This document shows positions 24,041-37,539 of a DNA stretch of 64,000 nt, piece after piece. This DNA is from Pseudoscleropodium purum (lineage: Eukaryota; Streptophyta; Bryopsida; Hypnales; Brachytheciaceae). The notes beneath the pieces are model-generated. The model was given only the letters and a program-made list of their open reading frames with translations. It was not told the DNA's origin and did not search any database. Position 1 is the first letter of the stretch, and every line of letters starts with the position of its first letter. The DNA is taken from assembly GCA_963969395.1 (NCBI GenBank), contig OZ017796.1:42274243-42338242 (forward strand), written 5' to 3'. The position numbers and the translations under genes were made by a program.

Positions 24041-26379
24041 CTTCATTGAGTCTATACAAGCATTCACAAGGGTAACTTGTGAGGCATTATAGGAAATTTC
24101 AAACCTTTATTGGGCCATTTGACTACATGAGAATGTGTAAATACAAAAAACATTAGCCAAAATTGTCACATAGAAAGATTGTTAGCAAAAGTCAACTTTT
24201 GTACCCCATCGAATTTTTGATTAAATATATTTTTTTAATATTAAAAAATTCAAAGTTTATGCACATCCGCCGAAAGTCAAATGACCCTCTATAGGGCCCA
24301 GACTTTTTGTAATGGTTTGATCAAATGATGTGATTTGCATTCCTAAGTTGTTCTTGTAATGGCATGATACTTTTTTCTTTGATACAATTCTTCTAGTCTA
24401 CAACACATTATTTTAGAATTAAAGCTCTATTTTGAGATAAATTTTTTGACTTGCAATGTTCACAAATGTGGCAATAGAGACTTCCAAGTACAAAATAATC
24501 AATCAAGTTTTCAAGAATCAAAGACAAAATAGACTTTTGGAATTCTATGTGGAAGCATGCAATATTTGCAATAAAGGAGTGCAAAATGGTTGTCCGGCAA
24601 AATTTAGAAAAAAGTTTGTGAAAAGTAGAGAAGACAATTTTCTAACTTTTGAAAAACTATTATACCAAATATTGGAATTGAAATTTTTGGTTGCTTTCAC
24701 TTTGGCAATAAGGCAAAGCTATTCCTAAAATATAGTTTTGTCCTACTAAGAGAGTGAAAATAAACAAATAATTTCAACCATTTATGTATGCTTGATGTAG
24801 ATGAAAAGCATGTTCAATTTCATTCCCATGTATAACTCTAAAGAGTTTGAACAGTGATACATAGGCTACATACATTCTTGAAAAAGGAGACTATTCCTAA
24901 CTAATGCTAAATTAAAGAATAAAAGAGATAGATTTCAAGAATGCTAGGACTTGTAATGAGCAGTGGCAAGTAGGGAGGTCAAGTGTTGTGTGACAATAGT
25001 TTAGGAGCCATTGTAGCCGTAGGTAATGGTTCATTATTTTTCAATTTTTTTTTATTAAAGAAGATGTAATTGGAAATCTAATGGCGATGTTAGTATTTTT
25101 CCTTGTTCATATACAAGTGAAATTGTAAAAGCTTTTGTAAAAGTTAGAAAAAGTAATTAAAATTTTGGAAAACTCAAAAATTAATTTACTATTTTGACAC
25201 AATATAGATGTATGTTCTAATTTTAACAAATTTAGTATAATTTATACCAATTTGTCAATACAACTCATAAATTTGAGTTTTAGCTCTTTTAATAGTTTTT
25301 TTAGTAACTTTTTTTTTGGAAACAAAGGGACAAATTCCATTGATAAGGAAGAAGTACATCGAACTAGAGGACCAAGCCTTGGTGTAAATATTTTCATTTT
25401 CAACAACTTTTCTACTCTTTTTTAAAAAAACAAAACACAAGGAATAAGAAGAAGAAGCAAACCCCAGAAAGATGGTAGGAGAAGCCTACAAGTTAGTTTT
25501 TTTTAGTTAGTAACTTTGAGTGTATATGAAAATTGCATTTTGGAATGTTGAGTTTTCATTGATTGATTAATACATTGCAAACATATAAAATAAAAGCAAC
25601 CTCATTAGATTGTTGTGTACTACATTTTGAACATTTCACACTCTGAATGCTAAGAAAATTAATTTTGAGGTTGTTTCAATTATATATTTTGACCATAGGT
25701 ATAAAATTGAAATTTTTATTATCATCCTTATGCTAAAGAAAGCAACCTAGAAATCATAGAGTAGGAAATATGACATCTTTATTATATAACAATATCATCT
25801 TGAAGACTTTGAGAAGTACAACAAAGCCAACCAATTATCATAGAAGAATTATCTTTGTCTTACTGTTTTGGTTGCATTGTGTTTTAAATAGTGATCAATC
25901 AACAATTGACAAATTAACACATGTCTCTTCTATTTTTTCATTTTTTTGTCCCTCTTTAGTAAGACTTCAATTGACTTTTTTTTCTTTTTCATTTTAACCT
26001 CTACAAAGAATTGAGAACTAATGGAGCCTCCAATTTTATTCGAAATCCAAATTTGAAAACATACACAATTGTATTGGATATCAAGTTAATCAATGAATAA
26101 TTGTTTCAAATCTCCTTGCAATTTTTTGATTTTTTAAGAGAAAAAGAACAGGAATTGACGAATTGTATAGTCATATGTATATTTATAGCCCATTTTATGA
26201 TTGCATATTGGTATTTTGGGTCAAATTAATTAGTACTCTGTATAGTTTAGTGAAGCATGTGAGGTTTGGCATTAGTATATTCAAATACAAAAATATCATT
26301 GCACAAACATGTAGAAATGACTTCTATCCTAAATTCACTCATTGTTCTCAATTTCTCATGTTTTGCAAAGATTTTTTTT
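24041..26379. other. AT-rich spacer, nothing assigned
   Basis: A 90-codon open frame at 24456-24728 (plus) contains CNICNKGVQNGCPAKFRKK, but no family is recognised and a gene is not supported. The rest is AT-rich and repeat-like. Confidence 0.4.
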
Positions 26380-26575
26380 CACTATAAGAAACCCATGTTT
26401 TAAATGATGAATTTTAGATGATATTCAATGTAACAATTTGCATTTTTATATCAACAAGAACGTTTGCCATAACAACAAGATGTTATGGTCGACATTATTG
26501 TTGACTTAAGAACAAAGGTTGTTACATTAGATGTCACCTCAAATCCATCATTTAAAACATGAATTTTTTATAGTG
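26380..26575. mobile_element. CACTA-type MITE with long inverted ends
   Basis: 196 bp. It begins CACTATAAGAAACCCATG and ends CATGAATTTTTTATAGTG. The inverted ends run about 60 bp, sharing CATGTTTTAAATGATG and AATGTAACAA. The flanking TTT on both sides (26377-26379, 26576-26578) fits the 3-bp target duplication of CACTA elements, though it lies in a T run on the left. No coding capacity. Confidence 0.82.
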
Positions 26576-26578
26576 TTT

Positions 26579-27501
26579 CTTCCAAACAATGAAGTGCAAG
26601 TCAAAAGCCACACTTGGTGAATAGAGGTCATCTTCTGGTGCTTTTGGTCACTATTCCTACATCAATCAACACATCCTTGAATGCAAGTACTATACTCCAT
26701 ATTTGTTCAATGTCTTATAAACAATTTGCTACATTTTCTCACAACGTTCATTACAAAAAAAATGCATAGCTTTATTTATAACTAATAGATTTCAATACAA
26801 CACAAATTTAAAAAGAAATTTGGACTTTTTTAGTGCCTTAAAAAGTAGAAAAAAAATATAGAGTTGATGCAAACATGTAGAAATGGTACTTTTGTATCAA
26901 ATGCAGTAGTGTCAATGGCCTAACTCTATGAATTTTATAGAGTTGATACAAATTTCCTCATTTAGAAGTTAGAACTACCAACTCCAATTATTACAATTCT
27001 TGTTGTTTGGTTAGTTTTAATTTATTGTGTATTAGGTAGGAAACATAAAGTTTCGCAAGAGTTGCAAAGCTAGGAGTTGGTCCCTTCCGAAGAAGAGGGC
27101 AAGATCAAGAATCTGGTCACTACTACTTTGATATCCAATACATCCACTTAGTTTCATCCCAAAAAAATTTGCAAACTTAGTACTCAAGCCTTGTAAAAGT
27201 ATTAAAAAAGGTGTCTCATCCTCTCTCAACTTAAAGCTTGTAAGTACACATGCTTGAGTTCAATACCATTGCTTCCTATGCTTTTGATCCATAGAACTAT
27301 GCATCTCTACCAAATGATAAAAGCATCTTAACAAAGGTTACCTATGCAAAGGACCAATAGCTTGGATGTGACACAAACTTCTCACCAATAAATTTTTAAA
27401 TAAATATCTACAACTTTAGAAAGGAGCAAATTGATGTTTGTCTTTTGGATTACCTCATTTGTACAGACAATATTTCATCTATAGGTGACAATTACTCTTC
27501 T
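26579..27501. other. AT-rich spacer, nothing assigned
   Basis: No supported gene. The minus-strand open frame at 27032-27229 has no recognisable features. Confidence 0.4.
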
Positions 27502-27660
27502 CACTATAAAAAATAGTACTTTTTTGACACACGATTTCTACATACTCATGTCTTGAATGATATCCAAATTTTTTTGTGTAAACGTTCAAAATTTTAAGTT
27601 GCTTGAAACATGCTAAAAACATAAAAGAAATCTTGTCAAACATCCACATATTTTATAGTG
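27502..27660. mobile_element. Possible decayed CACTA-type MITE
   Basis: It begins CACTATAAAAAATAGT and ends ATATTTTATAGTG, so about 12 terminal bases are inverted. Flanking trinucleotides (TCT, GAT) do not match. It could be a decayed relative of the element at 26380 or a chance AT-rich pairing. Confidence 0.35.
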
Positions 27661-29127
27661 GATGTTCAAAAAACATGGAACAACGGGGTTCTAAGAATTC
27701 GCCTTGTCACCGCCACCTAAGTGCCGTGCGGACATAGGCAACCACATAGGATTTTTTTCATTCATTCCATCAACGACGTGGTAGTGTAAACATTTATTTA
27801 CTCACCCTTGATAAATAATGAGCATAATTAGGTTTTGAAAGTTTTGGTTAATTTTTGCCTTAGAGGTTTAACGTTAGTCCATTATGCCTTCCAAGCAATG
27901 ATTCTTTTCCTAACTGGCCTAAATATGTCTACTTTGCAAATTAACCAAGAACTTTGACCACAATCTACTTTAATTACTTCTAACCTTTGCCATTGTGGTT
28001 TTAGAGTAAAAGTGAAGATAGTCTAAATTTAGACCTTCAAAGTGAAAGAAAATCATATGACATTTCAAAAAATATAAAACTTACCTTCATTCAATTTTTC
28101 TAGTAGAAGTTATGGATGGATGAAGTTTTGCCTTGAAGAGGCTTTTAAAACTTCGTCATGCTTTTCTATCAAAGTACAATTTGAAATCAATTTTAATTTT
28201 AATTTTTGTCTTTCTTATTTTTAATACCCTCCAAGTTTTATATTTCATTCCTATTGGATGATTCTAACTAACTTTCATCTCTTACCACCTTTAAACTTCA
28301 TCCATTAATATTTTACTCAATTTAACTCCAAATTCTAAGTGTAATTTAAGTTTTTGAAAACCTCTAAGCAAGATATACATAAAAATTATCCTTATTTAGA
28401 AATAAATCTAACCTTGAGGCTTTGAATGGTATTTGTACTCCGACTAGTTGTAAAAGTGACTACGAAAAGAAATAAAATGAAAATGAAACTAACTAATAAC
28501 TTCCCTCATGATTTGCTTCATCCAAGAGATGGTCAAAGATTCCCTCAAATTCCTTGTCATTGGCCATCTTTGAAATTCCTATGAATTTTTGCTTACCACT
28601 TAAAAAGTCAATTTTAATAGAAGTTACAAGTTTTTTGGCCTTTTTCTTTCCTTTTCTATTCCTTCCTTCTACTCTTACATTACTCCACTTCAATTATTTG
28701 GTTTCTAAAAGTTGACTTAAATTATCTAAACAATAATTGACCTTTTATCAACTCTTCAAGTCAATTATTATCCTATCTACATTCTAATGGTTCAAATGGT
28801 CCCCAAGGATTTCTTTCTAATCCTTTAAACTTCTAAATTCCTCTTTACCTTCCACTTGTCACTTCATCTCTCTCATTTGCAATTCAAGCTTCTATCTAAT
28901 TTGGTTCTAAATATCTCCTCTTCTTCTCGAACTTCTATTTCTCCCAATGTTTGATGATTTTTTTATGGCAATTGGTGAAAAGTTTCCATTCTATACTACA
29001 ACTCTTTTGTCTTCTTTCTGTGACTCCTTTCTTTTGGTTCCTATTTTTATTAGTTTTTTTTCAAGTTTTTGTCTAAGGGAAGAATTCCGAGTTTTAACAA
29101 AATTTCAAATTTTAGTATTTCATCAAA
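27661..29127. other. AT-rich spacer, nothing assigned
   Basis: AT-rich with a short more balanced patch near 27685-27790. No supported gene. Confidence 0.4.
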
Positions 29128-29211
29128 GAGCCCTTGAAGGCACTTAAAGAGTCCTTGGAGGCATTCGAAGAGTCCCTAGAGGCACTTGGGGAGCCTTTGG
29201 AGGCGCTCGGG
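29128..29211 (+). repeat. 21-bp minisatellite encoding a heptad
   Basis: Four head-to-tail 21-bp units (GAGCCCTTGAAGGCACTTAA-type). In one plus-strand frame they read EPLKALK, ESLEAFE, ESLEALG, EPLEALG, a regular seven-residue repeat. The frame has no start codon in a good context and no recognisable neighbours, so this may be chance or a relic of a coiled-coil coding segment. Its GC content stands out from the flanks. Confidence 0.8.
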
Positions 29212-29944
29212 CAGAGACTTTCCACACTTGGACCCAACCCAACTCGAATTTGGACCTCGGACCTTGCTTGTACTTCCTAGTTCGGTGCTCCTAGTGGGTT
29301 ATTGGGCTTCTTTGGCTAGTCTTGAATTTTTATCTTAGAACACTTTTTGCCTTGGTTTTTATCCCAACCGATGTCAAAGTATTTTAAGGAAAATTTGAAT
29401 ACCAAAAGTCTACTCTAAAAGGAGGAATTTATACAAAATAACTACATTATCGTATTGAAAAAACTAATCTAAGACTTTTGACACCTAACTAATTTAGATG
29501 CTAAACTTGAACATCCAAAACTTCACGTTTTAAAAACTAAACTTCGAAATGCCAATTATCAACCAACACACAAGTTTTGTAGGATTTTGTCTTGGACTTT
29601 TAAGCCAAAGCTTGGCCATATTTTCTAATATGGCTATGATTCTACCAATTTCTAAACAAGAGGGCCCAAAGCTTTGCTATACTTTGTGTTTTGGCCAAAA
29701 TACTCCAAAAATCTAAACCCACAGAGTCAAAGCTTTGTAGTTCTACATGAAAACACTAAAAATAAAGATAAAGAGTTCACCAAGGGCACAAGGGAGACAA
29801 GTTAGTGTAGGAGTATTAGTACAACCACTTGTTAGTCCAAAACAACTTACAACAAGTTAATATTTCACACACAAACTTTAAAAGAATTCTCAATTAAGGC
29901 ATTCTCTCTTGGAGGGTTTAGAACTTACACAATTTACAAACTAG

Positions 29945-31100
29945 AAGTCCCCCAAAGTGGCATCGCCAATGTACAATGGGGGATTGTTTCTAGCATTAGT
30001 ACAAAAGCTTAAAAATCACCAAAAAAAACTCAATACAAGTAGTATAAGCTCGAAACACATGTAAAATAAAGGCAATTTTGAAGGGACCCCAATGTCCTTC
30101 AAAAAATCTCCAAAATTAACAACAATATAGCAAAAATTGCTCCTAAAACACAAATTTGGCAATGTGGCTCAAAATGGCCCAAATCCAATTAAATAAACCT
30201 AAAATGAAACAAAGTGGTTTAGAAATGAACTTAAAGGGTTGTTTTGGAGAGAGAAGGAGGGTTCTTATATAATTTTTAAACAACTCTCATCCCTCTCTCT
30301 TTAACATTGATAATCTTATCATTTTAAGATTTTCATCTAAAACCACTTGTTTTCACTTTCTACGCTAGTTTAAAACCCTAACTTTTGGAGATTAAATCCA
30401 AATTGCAAAAAATAGCTTCAATGGCTTTAGAAGGCCATTTTTATTCTAGAAAACCCTTCACCCCCTTTTCCTACTCCAAAATCTCAAAGCATCCTAGCAG
30501 CGATTTTAAACCCCCTACAAGATAAAAATCCAAGTTCTAGAGTTTACTTTTTCTGTCAAAACTAACTAGCCTAGGTTCTTAAGTAGGTCCAAGAGGGTAA
30601 GAAAATACCCTATGTTTACTTGCTTCCAACATTTTGTACTTCCGATACGTTAGTCAATTCCACAAATGTTTGCCAATTTTGGCACTTTCCGCTATCAAAA
30701 TATTATGAAACTTATCAAAGAGATTTATTAACATAAAAGAAACTATAGAATTTTTAAAGATATTTTACTGCACCCAAGATAATTTCTACAAATTTCCCAT
30801 ACTAGATTTTGGTAGTTGACTATCCAAAGGAATATCTTCTGACTATCAAAAAATTCTGAAATTTTTTGGAGAACCTCTCATGTAGTTCTCCAAAACATGT
30901 GAAAGTTTTTATTCTTACCTTGCACATGCGAGAAAAGAACACAAAATTCCTCTATCTCTTTTAATTTCTTGTGAACATAGAATCTTTCATACAAAGGGGA
31001 ATCTTGGCAAAGTGATTACGCCATTGGATTCCTAACTTGACTTCCACTCCAAATTCTTGTACTTAGTTTGTAGATGTCCATGGTTGTTTCATTTGAATTT
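29945..31100 (-). mobile_element. LTR-like sequence, copy 1 (minus strand)
   Basis: On the minus strand this aligns along its length with 52000-53125 on the plus strand. Shared blocks in order: AGTGGAAGT, CCAAGATTC, AGAGATAG, GGAATTTTGTG, GTGCAAGGTAAGAAT, CTATGTTTACTT-type words, AGGAAAAGGG, AAGGCCATTTTTAT-type words, AACTTTAATCTCC-type words, GATAAGATTA, TTTCATTTTAGGTT, GGACATTGGGG, GATGCCACT. A TATA-like box (ATTATATAAGAACC) lies near 30275-30263, at the place where copy 2 has GAGTATAAAAGAGC. The shared promoter position argues for an LTR. Exact ends and a target duplication are not readable. Confidence 0.65.
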
Positions 31101-31594
31101 CTTCACCTACATTCCTATAGGCTAACATTTGGGGTTTCTATTATTTCATCAATGGAATAGGGAAACTAAAATCTATCTTTGAAAATCTACTTTTAGATTC
31201 TTATATAGTTTTCTTGGACCAAATTAGCCCGTTTGTGTCTTATTATACAATAGGCTTAGAGAATTGGGCAATTTCTACTAATATGCTTATTATTTACAAT
31301 ATGTGATTTTCTGCCCTATTTATAGGCGGGGATTTGGGATTTTATTAGGAAAAATTAGGTCTAATAGGATCAAAGGCTATATTAGTATGTGCAATATCTA
31401 TTTTGGTTTAACACTCTATTTATTTATTTTTGTATCTAAAACCTAAATTAATTTTGAAAAAAAAAGAAAAAAAAGAAACGTAAGTCCCAAATGACAAATT
31501 GGGAGCTCATAGGTAGCGGGAAAAGATTGCATAGTAGTCTAGTAAGGTTGACGTCAACATAATTTTTTGCTGTATGAGTATTTCCATACTATAT
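31101..31594. other. AT-rich spacer
   Basis: No supported feature. It contains a poly-A-rich stretch near 31440-31480. Confidence 0.4.
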
Positions 31595-31760
31595 TTTGAA
31601 ATGTCAACATAGACATCTAAACATCTTCTAAGATGTTTTTTCAAACATGAACATAGATGTCCAAATGTTGTCCAAGATGTCTTCAAAGACATCAACTTCA
31701 ACATTCACATGTTTTGCAACATCATATTTGATGTCTACATATGCGTCTATATTCAAAAAC
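31595..31760. repeat. Imperfect tandem repeat of ACATAGATGTCCAA-like units
   Basis: Four or more diverged units of roughly 35-50 bp carry the words CATAGACATCTAAACATC, CATAGATGTCCAAATGTTG, AAGATGTCTTCAAAGACATC and TGATGTCTACATATG. GATGT/ACATC words occur in both orientations, so the array is also rich in short palindromes. Confidence 0.55.
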
Positions 31761-31769
31761 TTGTCCATT

Positions 31770-33540
31770 ATTTGTGTACAATAGAGTTGAAATCAATGCT
31801 CTAGGAATCCCATTCTAGAACACAACCCTTCATGTTGGAACGTTTAAAATGTTGCACTGTTTTTGCATATGAAATAGCCTCACTACATGATGGCAAATGT
31901 ACTAAAGGGTATGTTTGGCTATTCGTATAGCCTCTGGCATATGTCAATCTTGATTCTGCTACAAAGCTTGGATGTGTTACTTGTGAGGTACTATTAGTAC
32001 AATGGTTCCTTCCTAACATGACAAAAGCTTCATTTGGATTATAAATAACATCCGCAATCCATGTATGTTGTTGGATGCATGGAGGTCCTCGTGCTTGCAG
32101 GGCAAAATAAGGAGCTAGTTCCTATCTGTTGTTATATCCTCCACGTCTACCTCAAGTAGTTGGACGAGTGGCAATATGTAGGTGTGTAGCTAGTGTCTAG
32201 TCCATACCCCAAATTGAGGTAATGTTACTATTGCCAATTGGGCATGCCCTCTTAGAGAAACTAGATGTTAAAAGATTGGTTGCTGAAAAATTGGTAAGCT
32301 TTATCCATCTTTCAATTTGCTTGATATTGGCACCGAGAGGATGGTTGGCAACGAGTTTTGCGGTAAGTTTAGCTACAAATTGAAGTGTTGCTTCAATCAT
32401 GAACTCCCTAATTTACAAGTATGTGATTTGGTGGCAAACAACAATACAAACCACATTGTTGATTCACATAACAAATGCTACAAACTTAGCCAACAAGGTT
32501 GAATATTCATTGTCAAAAAAGATATGTAGATTATTAACCATAATCCATATCCCGTGGTCAAACCACATGACATCTCCTTTACATCTCTTCGATGAGTCAT
32601 GCTTGCAAGTGCATTTGAAATATGTTTGTTGATAGTTCCAAAATGCCGACAAGTATTTATTGATTCTATTGTAGTTGGAGTTGAGTCCCTATTTAGTGAG
32701 GATGCAAATATTGCTCAATGAGCACTTTCGATGGCCATAAAGATTCAAGGGAAAAACACTTTCTTGTACAGGTGCGTTCCTTGAATTGTGTTGGTTTTTA
32801 AAGTAGCAACCTTTGATTGCAACATGTTAAACCATGTCCTCTACATGGGGGTTGAAATAGGAGCAATGAGGTTGATGTTAGTTAAATCCCAACATTGATG
32901 CAACTTGCATACTACCTGCACTTAAATGGTTTGTGCCGAAGTAAAAGGTATCACCAGGTACTTTCCAAATGCCATCAAGAGTGCTAAGTTCTTTTAGTCT
33001 GGAATGTCTACATGTTCTCCGTAAGGTCATCAAGTGTTGCCTTTTGTACCGAGTCAACATTCAGCCAACTAAGAAAGGGGTGATTGGTAGTTGATGAAGG
33101 TCCCGAGAGAGCAATAACTTTCTTGGACACTTTGTGGAGATTAGTAGCCTTAAAAGTAGCATTGACAATCAAGGAATTACTCTCCAATTTGAAGATGTCC
33201 TTTAACTGCTCGTAGTCCCCATAGGTGATATGTAAGTGATCAAGGGCTTTTACAATTGGTTTTGTAATGACTATGTTGAGGATCAAAGTCCATTGCAATA
33301 AATCTAGAGTGCTTAATAATAAGGGGGCATATTCACCTTCTTTGTCATAGTCAAGCATGGCAATTTTGTCCTACTTCTGGATGAAATTGTGAATTTCCAA
33401 AGCATTGAGTGAAGTAAGCGTTACTTGAACTACCATTGATGGAGGAAGAAGCAGCTCGGAGTAGCTTGGAAGTGATACTAAATCTGGGGCCTATTGGCCA
33501 TGAGTAACGGCTTGAAAATTGGCCTATATTCACTAGTGTC
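31770..33540 (-). pseudogene. Decayed long reading frame, unknown family
   Basis: On the minus strand one frame holds open segments at 33060-32878, 32652-32464, 32400-32197 and 32019-31801, separated only by stop codons. A second frame carries the upstream part (about 33490-33008, including LLLSTLDLLQWTLILNIVIT and DHLHITYGDYEQLKDIF). One frameshift near 33020 joins the two. Downstream text includes WFDHGIWIMVNNLHIFF and the Cys/His-containing FKCTCKHDSSKRCKGD. Composition is that of a folded protein of some 550-600 residues. I do not recognise the family. It lies upstream of, and in the same orientation as, the LTR-like copy at 29945-31100, so it may be the 3' reading frame of a retroelement. 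That is inference. It cannot encode a functional protein. Confidence 0.55.
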
Positions 33541-34299
33541 ATGGATAATGGATTAGAATAATAATTTAGAAATTCACCATTTCTACGTGGATATAGGTCA
33601 GAGAGATAGTTTTTTTTTACCTTTCAAGATAAGGCCTATTCTATCTATTTAAGATCTCTTTTACTTTGAATACATGTTTGTAAATTTTTGTTTACATGCA
33701 TTCTTGGATCAGTAAAAATCAAGCACAAAGCAAGCCATAGTAGCGATGAATATGTCCAAGCTAAATCCAACAAGATTGTCAAGATCTTGATCATGAGGGA
33801 AGGAGGGCACAATACATTACTGCTTGTGTATTAGAACTATTGTTTAGTACAACAAATATTTGATTATAAAAAATCAGCATCAAGAGTAATGCACTACTAG
33901 TATCAATCTTGAAGATTTAAATTTGAGCATGCTACTGTAATCAGTAACTGTAAGTAAAGCTAGTGCATCAACAATTGAATCAATTTCTAATCCAAACAAG
34001 TACAATATGTAGCAAGTCACAAAGCCCATCAATTTGCAAGCTATACAGTTACATCAAGCTCTTCGTTGATATTGTAAGTACATGAATAATAAAACATTGA
34101 TTCTAGTAGATGAAAAGATGAACCCTAATCTTGAGTAGTTATGCCTCACCTGCACCCATATTCCACAACAAACACAAGGTCAATTAAGGGATGCATGCGA
34201 GGTGTCTTAAGCATGGCTACACCTTTTATTGAAGCCTAAAATTACTACACATAAATTCAAATATAGAAAAAGTAATTTGTAAAAATGAGGCCATAGACT

Positions 34300-34470
34300 G
34301 CTCCATTACTCAACGACTATCGACCTCGTCTTTCAATAATCTAAAGGTAGAGATATGACCACCATCATTATTTCCATATTCATACTTAGAGCAGTGTGTC
34401 TCCGTAGCAAATACCTCGTTGTGAGGCAAGGAGCTCTGTCATATAGCAAATTTAAAGATTGAATGTCAAG
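34300..34470 (-). pseudogene. Possible further coding relic upstream
   Basis: A minus-strand frame reads QSSLPHNEVFATETHCSKYE and NDGGHISTFRLLKDEVDSR before a stop. The surrounding DNA is less AT-rich than its flanks. It may belong to the same decayed gene as 31770-33540. No family is recognised. Confidence 0.25.
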
Positions 34471-35209
34471 TAGAAGTTGCCAAGAACATTTGCCCTTAAG
34501 GTATGAACCCCAGAGAGCATCAAAGCATTAGGCTCGGGTTGCATTCAGGCATGTAAGTTTGCATGTACCAATCTTGAATCTCCAGCTATATATATCCATT
34601 AGAGATCCTTAACCCTATTACTCAATAGACGTCGGATATGTGTCATGTATATTTGCCTAGGTATTGATAGCATTCTTTGGCTTTTAATGGTAGGAGCTGT
34701 ATCAACAATTCATAGCCTGTAGAGGCTACTTTGTATGAGTATTCTTACGAGTATTCATTGTGAAAATTGAGGGATAACTTGTCTATTCATACTTTGTGAA
34801 CAATATGTTGAATGAGTGAGCACTGTGACACATTTGTCATTTTATTTCATTAGAAAGAGAGAATATGAATATATAGAATGCCAAATATTGTGATTCATAT
34901 GTTGCACTAATTCTTGGCATTTTGAGGATGTTTATCCTAAATTCAAAATCCTTCCAATACCAGCCCTTTATTAGTGAAGTTTACAAGTTTTTGATGAAAA
35001 TCTTACTTATTTTCTACAAATTTTTGCTATTTGTCTTAAATTTATATAGAAATTTTGATTTTGATATAAATGAACTAATATAAAAATGAAAGCTTTATCA
35101 CACTATGGAAGTTGAGATGACACAAGCATCTCATTGCATGCTAAAATCCTTCAAAGTTGTAAAAATAACTTATTTGAGAAATTCAAGTGACTAAATTTGA
35201 CCTTGAAAA

Positions 35210-35570
35210 AACTAAATTTACCTCTAGATGCATTGATTCAATTTTTTATTTGAAGTTTCATAAAGATTTATTATAAATAGCAACTTGGAGAAAGGAATTT
35301 GGTATTGATTTATTAACAAAAAATTTAGATTTGATATTACATTTATAAGCTTAGATTTATAGCACTATCACCAATCTTTTTTGAATTAAATTTGGAATTT
35401 TAAATGGAATTTTTTTTGACAGCTGATGACATCCAAAATATTGAAAATTTCAGAGTAAATTTTTTTCAATGAACCTGTAATTGTAAAGCTTTTAATATGA
35501 TTATTACCTTTTAAAAAACAAAAATTAGAGCTTCACTTCTCTCCTTTACCAATGACAACCAATTGAAGTT
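35210..35570 (+). repeat. Direct repeat, copy 1
   Basis: Matches 37540-37900 in the same orientation. Shared words include GCATTGATTCA, TTTATTTGAAGTTT, GGTATTGATTTAT-type words, TGTAATTGTAAA and AAAAATTAGA. The copies are about 2.3 kb apart, which would fit a small retroelement with strongly diverged LTRs, or a simple segmental duplication. No coding domain lies between them. Confidence 0.5.
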
Positions 35571-37539
35571 TCAAACTCAAAAATCCTTCTCACTTTTTTT
35601 TAATCAAATTGGTTAATTATATTCATATGAAAGTTATTGATTAAGAATTTTGTAGATGAATATGTGGATGATTCAATCTATTTTTGCCTAATTTGCATAC
35701 ATTCTAAAGTGCAAGTTGCTCTATGAATGAATAAACAAAAAAAATGGTTGATAGGAATCATAGTCATATCTAATATTGGTATATCTAATGTTGCTTGAGA
35801 CACTAGAAGTATATCAAATGTGTATTGTTGGATTTGAGTTGAGTTTAAGCTCTTGCAACTTAGTGAACTTACATGGCACTTAGTTGCTTATTAGAACCCT
35901 TTTGTGGTCTTGCCAAAAAGATAATAAGAGACATTCAAGTGACTAATAGCGAACTTAAAGGAATTGAATTAACTCTTAAAGGACCTTGCGAGTTTGATGG
36001 GCTCATAGGCATCATAGGCATTTTGAAAGTTAAACCTAAATTTTCACATTTTTTAAATTTTAAATGATTATTAGAAAATATAGCTCTAATAATCTACTTT
36101 TTACCTTGTTTTAATTTTTCAAAATTGTGAAAATTGTGATTTTTGTGACACTTTAAAGATAATATCTTGAAGTTTAAAATTTACTACTTTTAAACTTCTT
36201 TTTTTTATAGAATTTTTCTTGATGTAAGCTCAAGTACACCAATTACACCATGATGTCTGTCAATTAAAGTTTCAGTTTTTTTTAAACTTCATAATATTTT
36301 CATAATTTTTGTAATTACTATGATTTTTTACAAAAAAATTATTTTAAAAAACTTTAAAAGTTCAGTTTGATGTTTTTCATTATGAAAAAATGAGAATAAA
36401 TTTTAGAGATATATTCTTATATATGAAAAATATCAATTTTTTAATTATATATTTTGATGTAGGAATCTAATGAAGTTTGACCAAATCCGAACATGTAATG
36501 TCTTTTTAGGTTAATCCCCAAGTGTTCAAGGCATTTTTTGAGCTTCTTGCTATATACACAAAATTAAACAAAAATAATTCAATTTTCTGAAAAATTTTAT
36601 CAACTTTTTAGAATATCCACCATCCTAATTCAATCTAGATGTATTCTGAATCTAATAGGAAGAGAAAATACAACAATATCACTTATGGATTAAAAGATAT
36701 TATTGTTTGATTATGACAATGTCTTTATTGAGCTGATAGTCATTCAAAAGGGAGACTAAAGTCTAAACTTCTAACCTCCAAATTTAAATAAGAAATTATT
36801 TATTTTTCATTACCCTTCTCTCCCCTTCATCAAATAAAAGAATGTTGTAAATAAATTTATATTCAGTTTTCAAAATCCTATTAACACTATATATTTTTTA
36901 AACCCATATGTCATAACAATTGATATGAGATGTATACATGTATATGTCATACCCATATTCATATATAGTATCATTATTTGTATTTGTATCCCATATTTAT
37001 ACACAGAGCCTATATATGTATATGTATATGTATATATGCATAATTGTACCAAGGTGTCAACACATATTGTATATCTAAGGGGTTGTTAAAAAATATTTTA
37101 TAAGGGGATTCAATAAGAGTTAATTTTTTTTTATATTTGGAAGGCAAGTGGGTTTTTTTGTTTTTTTTGGAAATAAATTTGAAGTCCATCAATCTTCTTT
37201 TTTACATGTCAAATCTAAAATTTATGTCATAAGAGAATGTAAGGTTAAAGAACATAACATATATAAACAAATCAAATTAAGGCTTCTCAAAATCTATTAT
37301 ATAATTTTAAAAATGAATCTCTAATGTATTATCCCTCAAAATTTTAATATATTAGAGGCTCATTCTTGGGACTTCTTAACACTTAAAAATCAAAGGCAAT
37401 GGATATCCTTGCACAAAATCTTGAATAGAAAAATGATAAACCTTAAATTTCAAAAATTGATTTTAATTTTATAAGATTTTTTTTATTTCCAAAGTTTTGT
37501 CAATATCCAAGTGTTGTGCCTTGGATAGTTAGAGGTCAA
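35571..37539. other. AT-rich DNA between direct repeats
   Basis: No supported gene. Contains a TATATG/TATGTA microsatellite near 36995-37040. Confidence 0.4.

Noticed and set aside
24456..24728. 90-codon frame with CNICNKGVQNGC
   Set aside because: The cysteine spacing does not fit a known zinc knuckle, and neighbouring DNA shows no coding signal.
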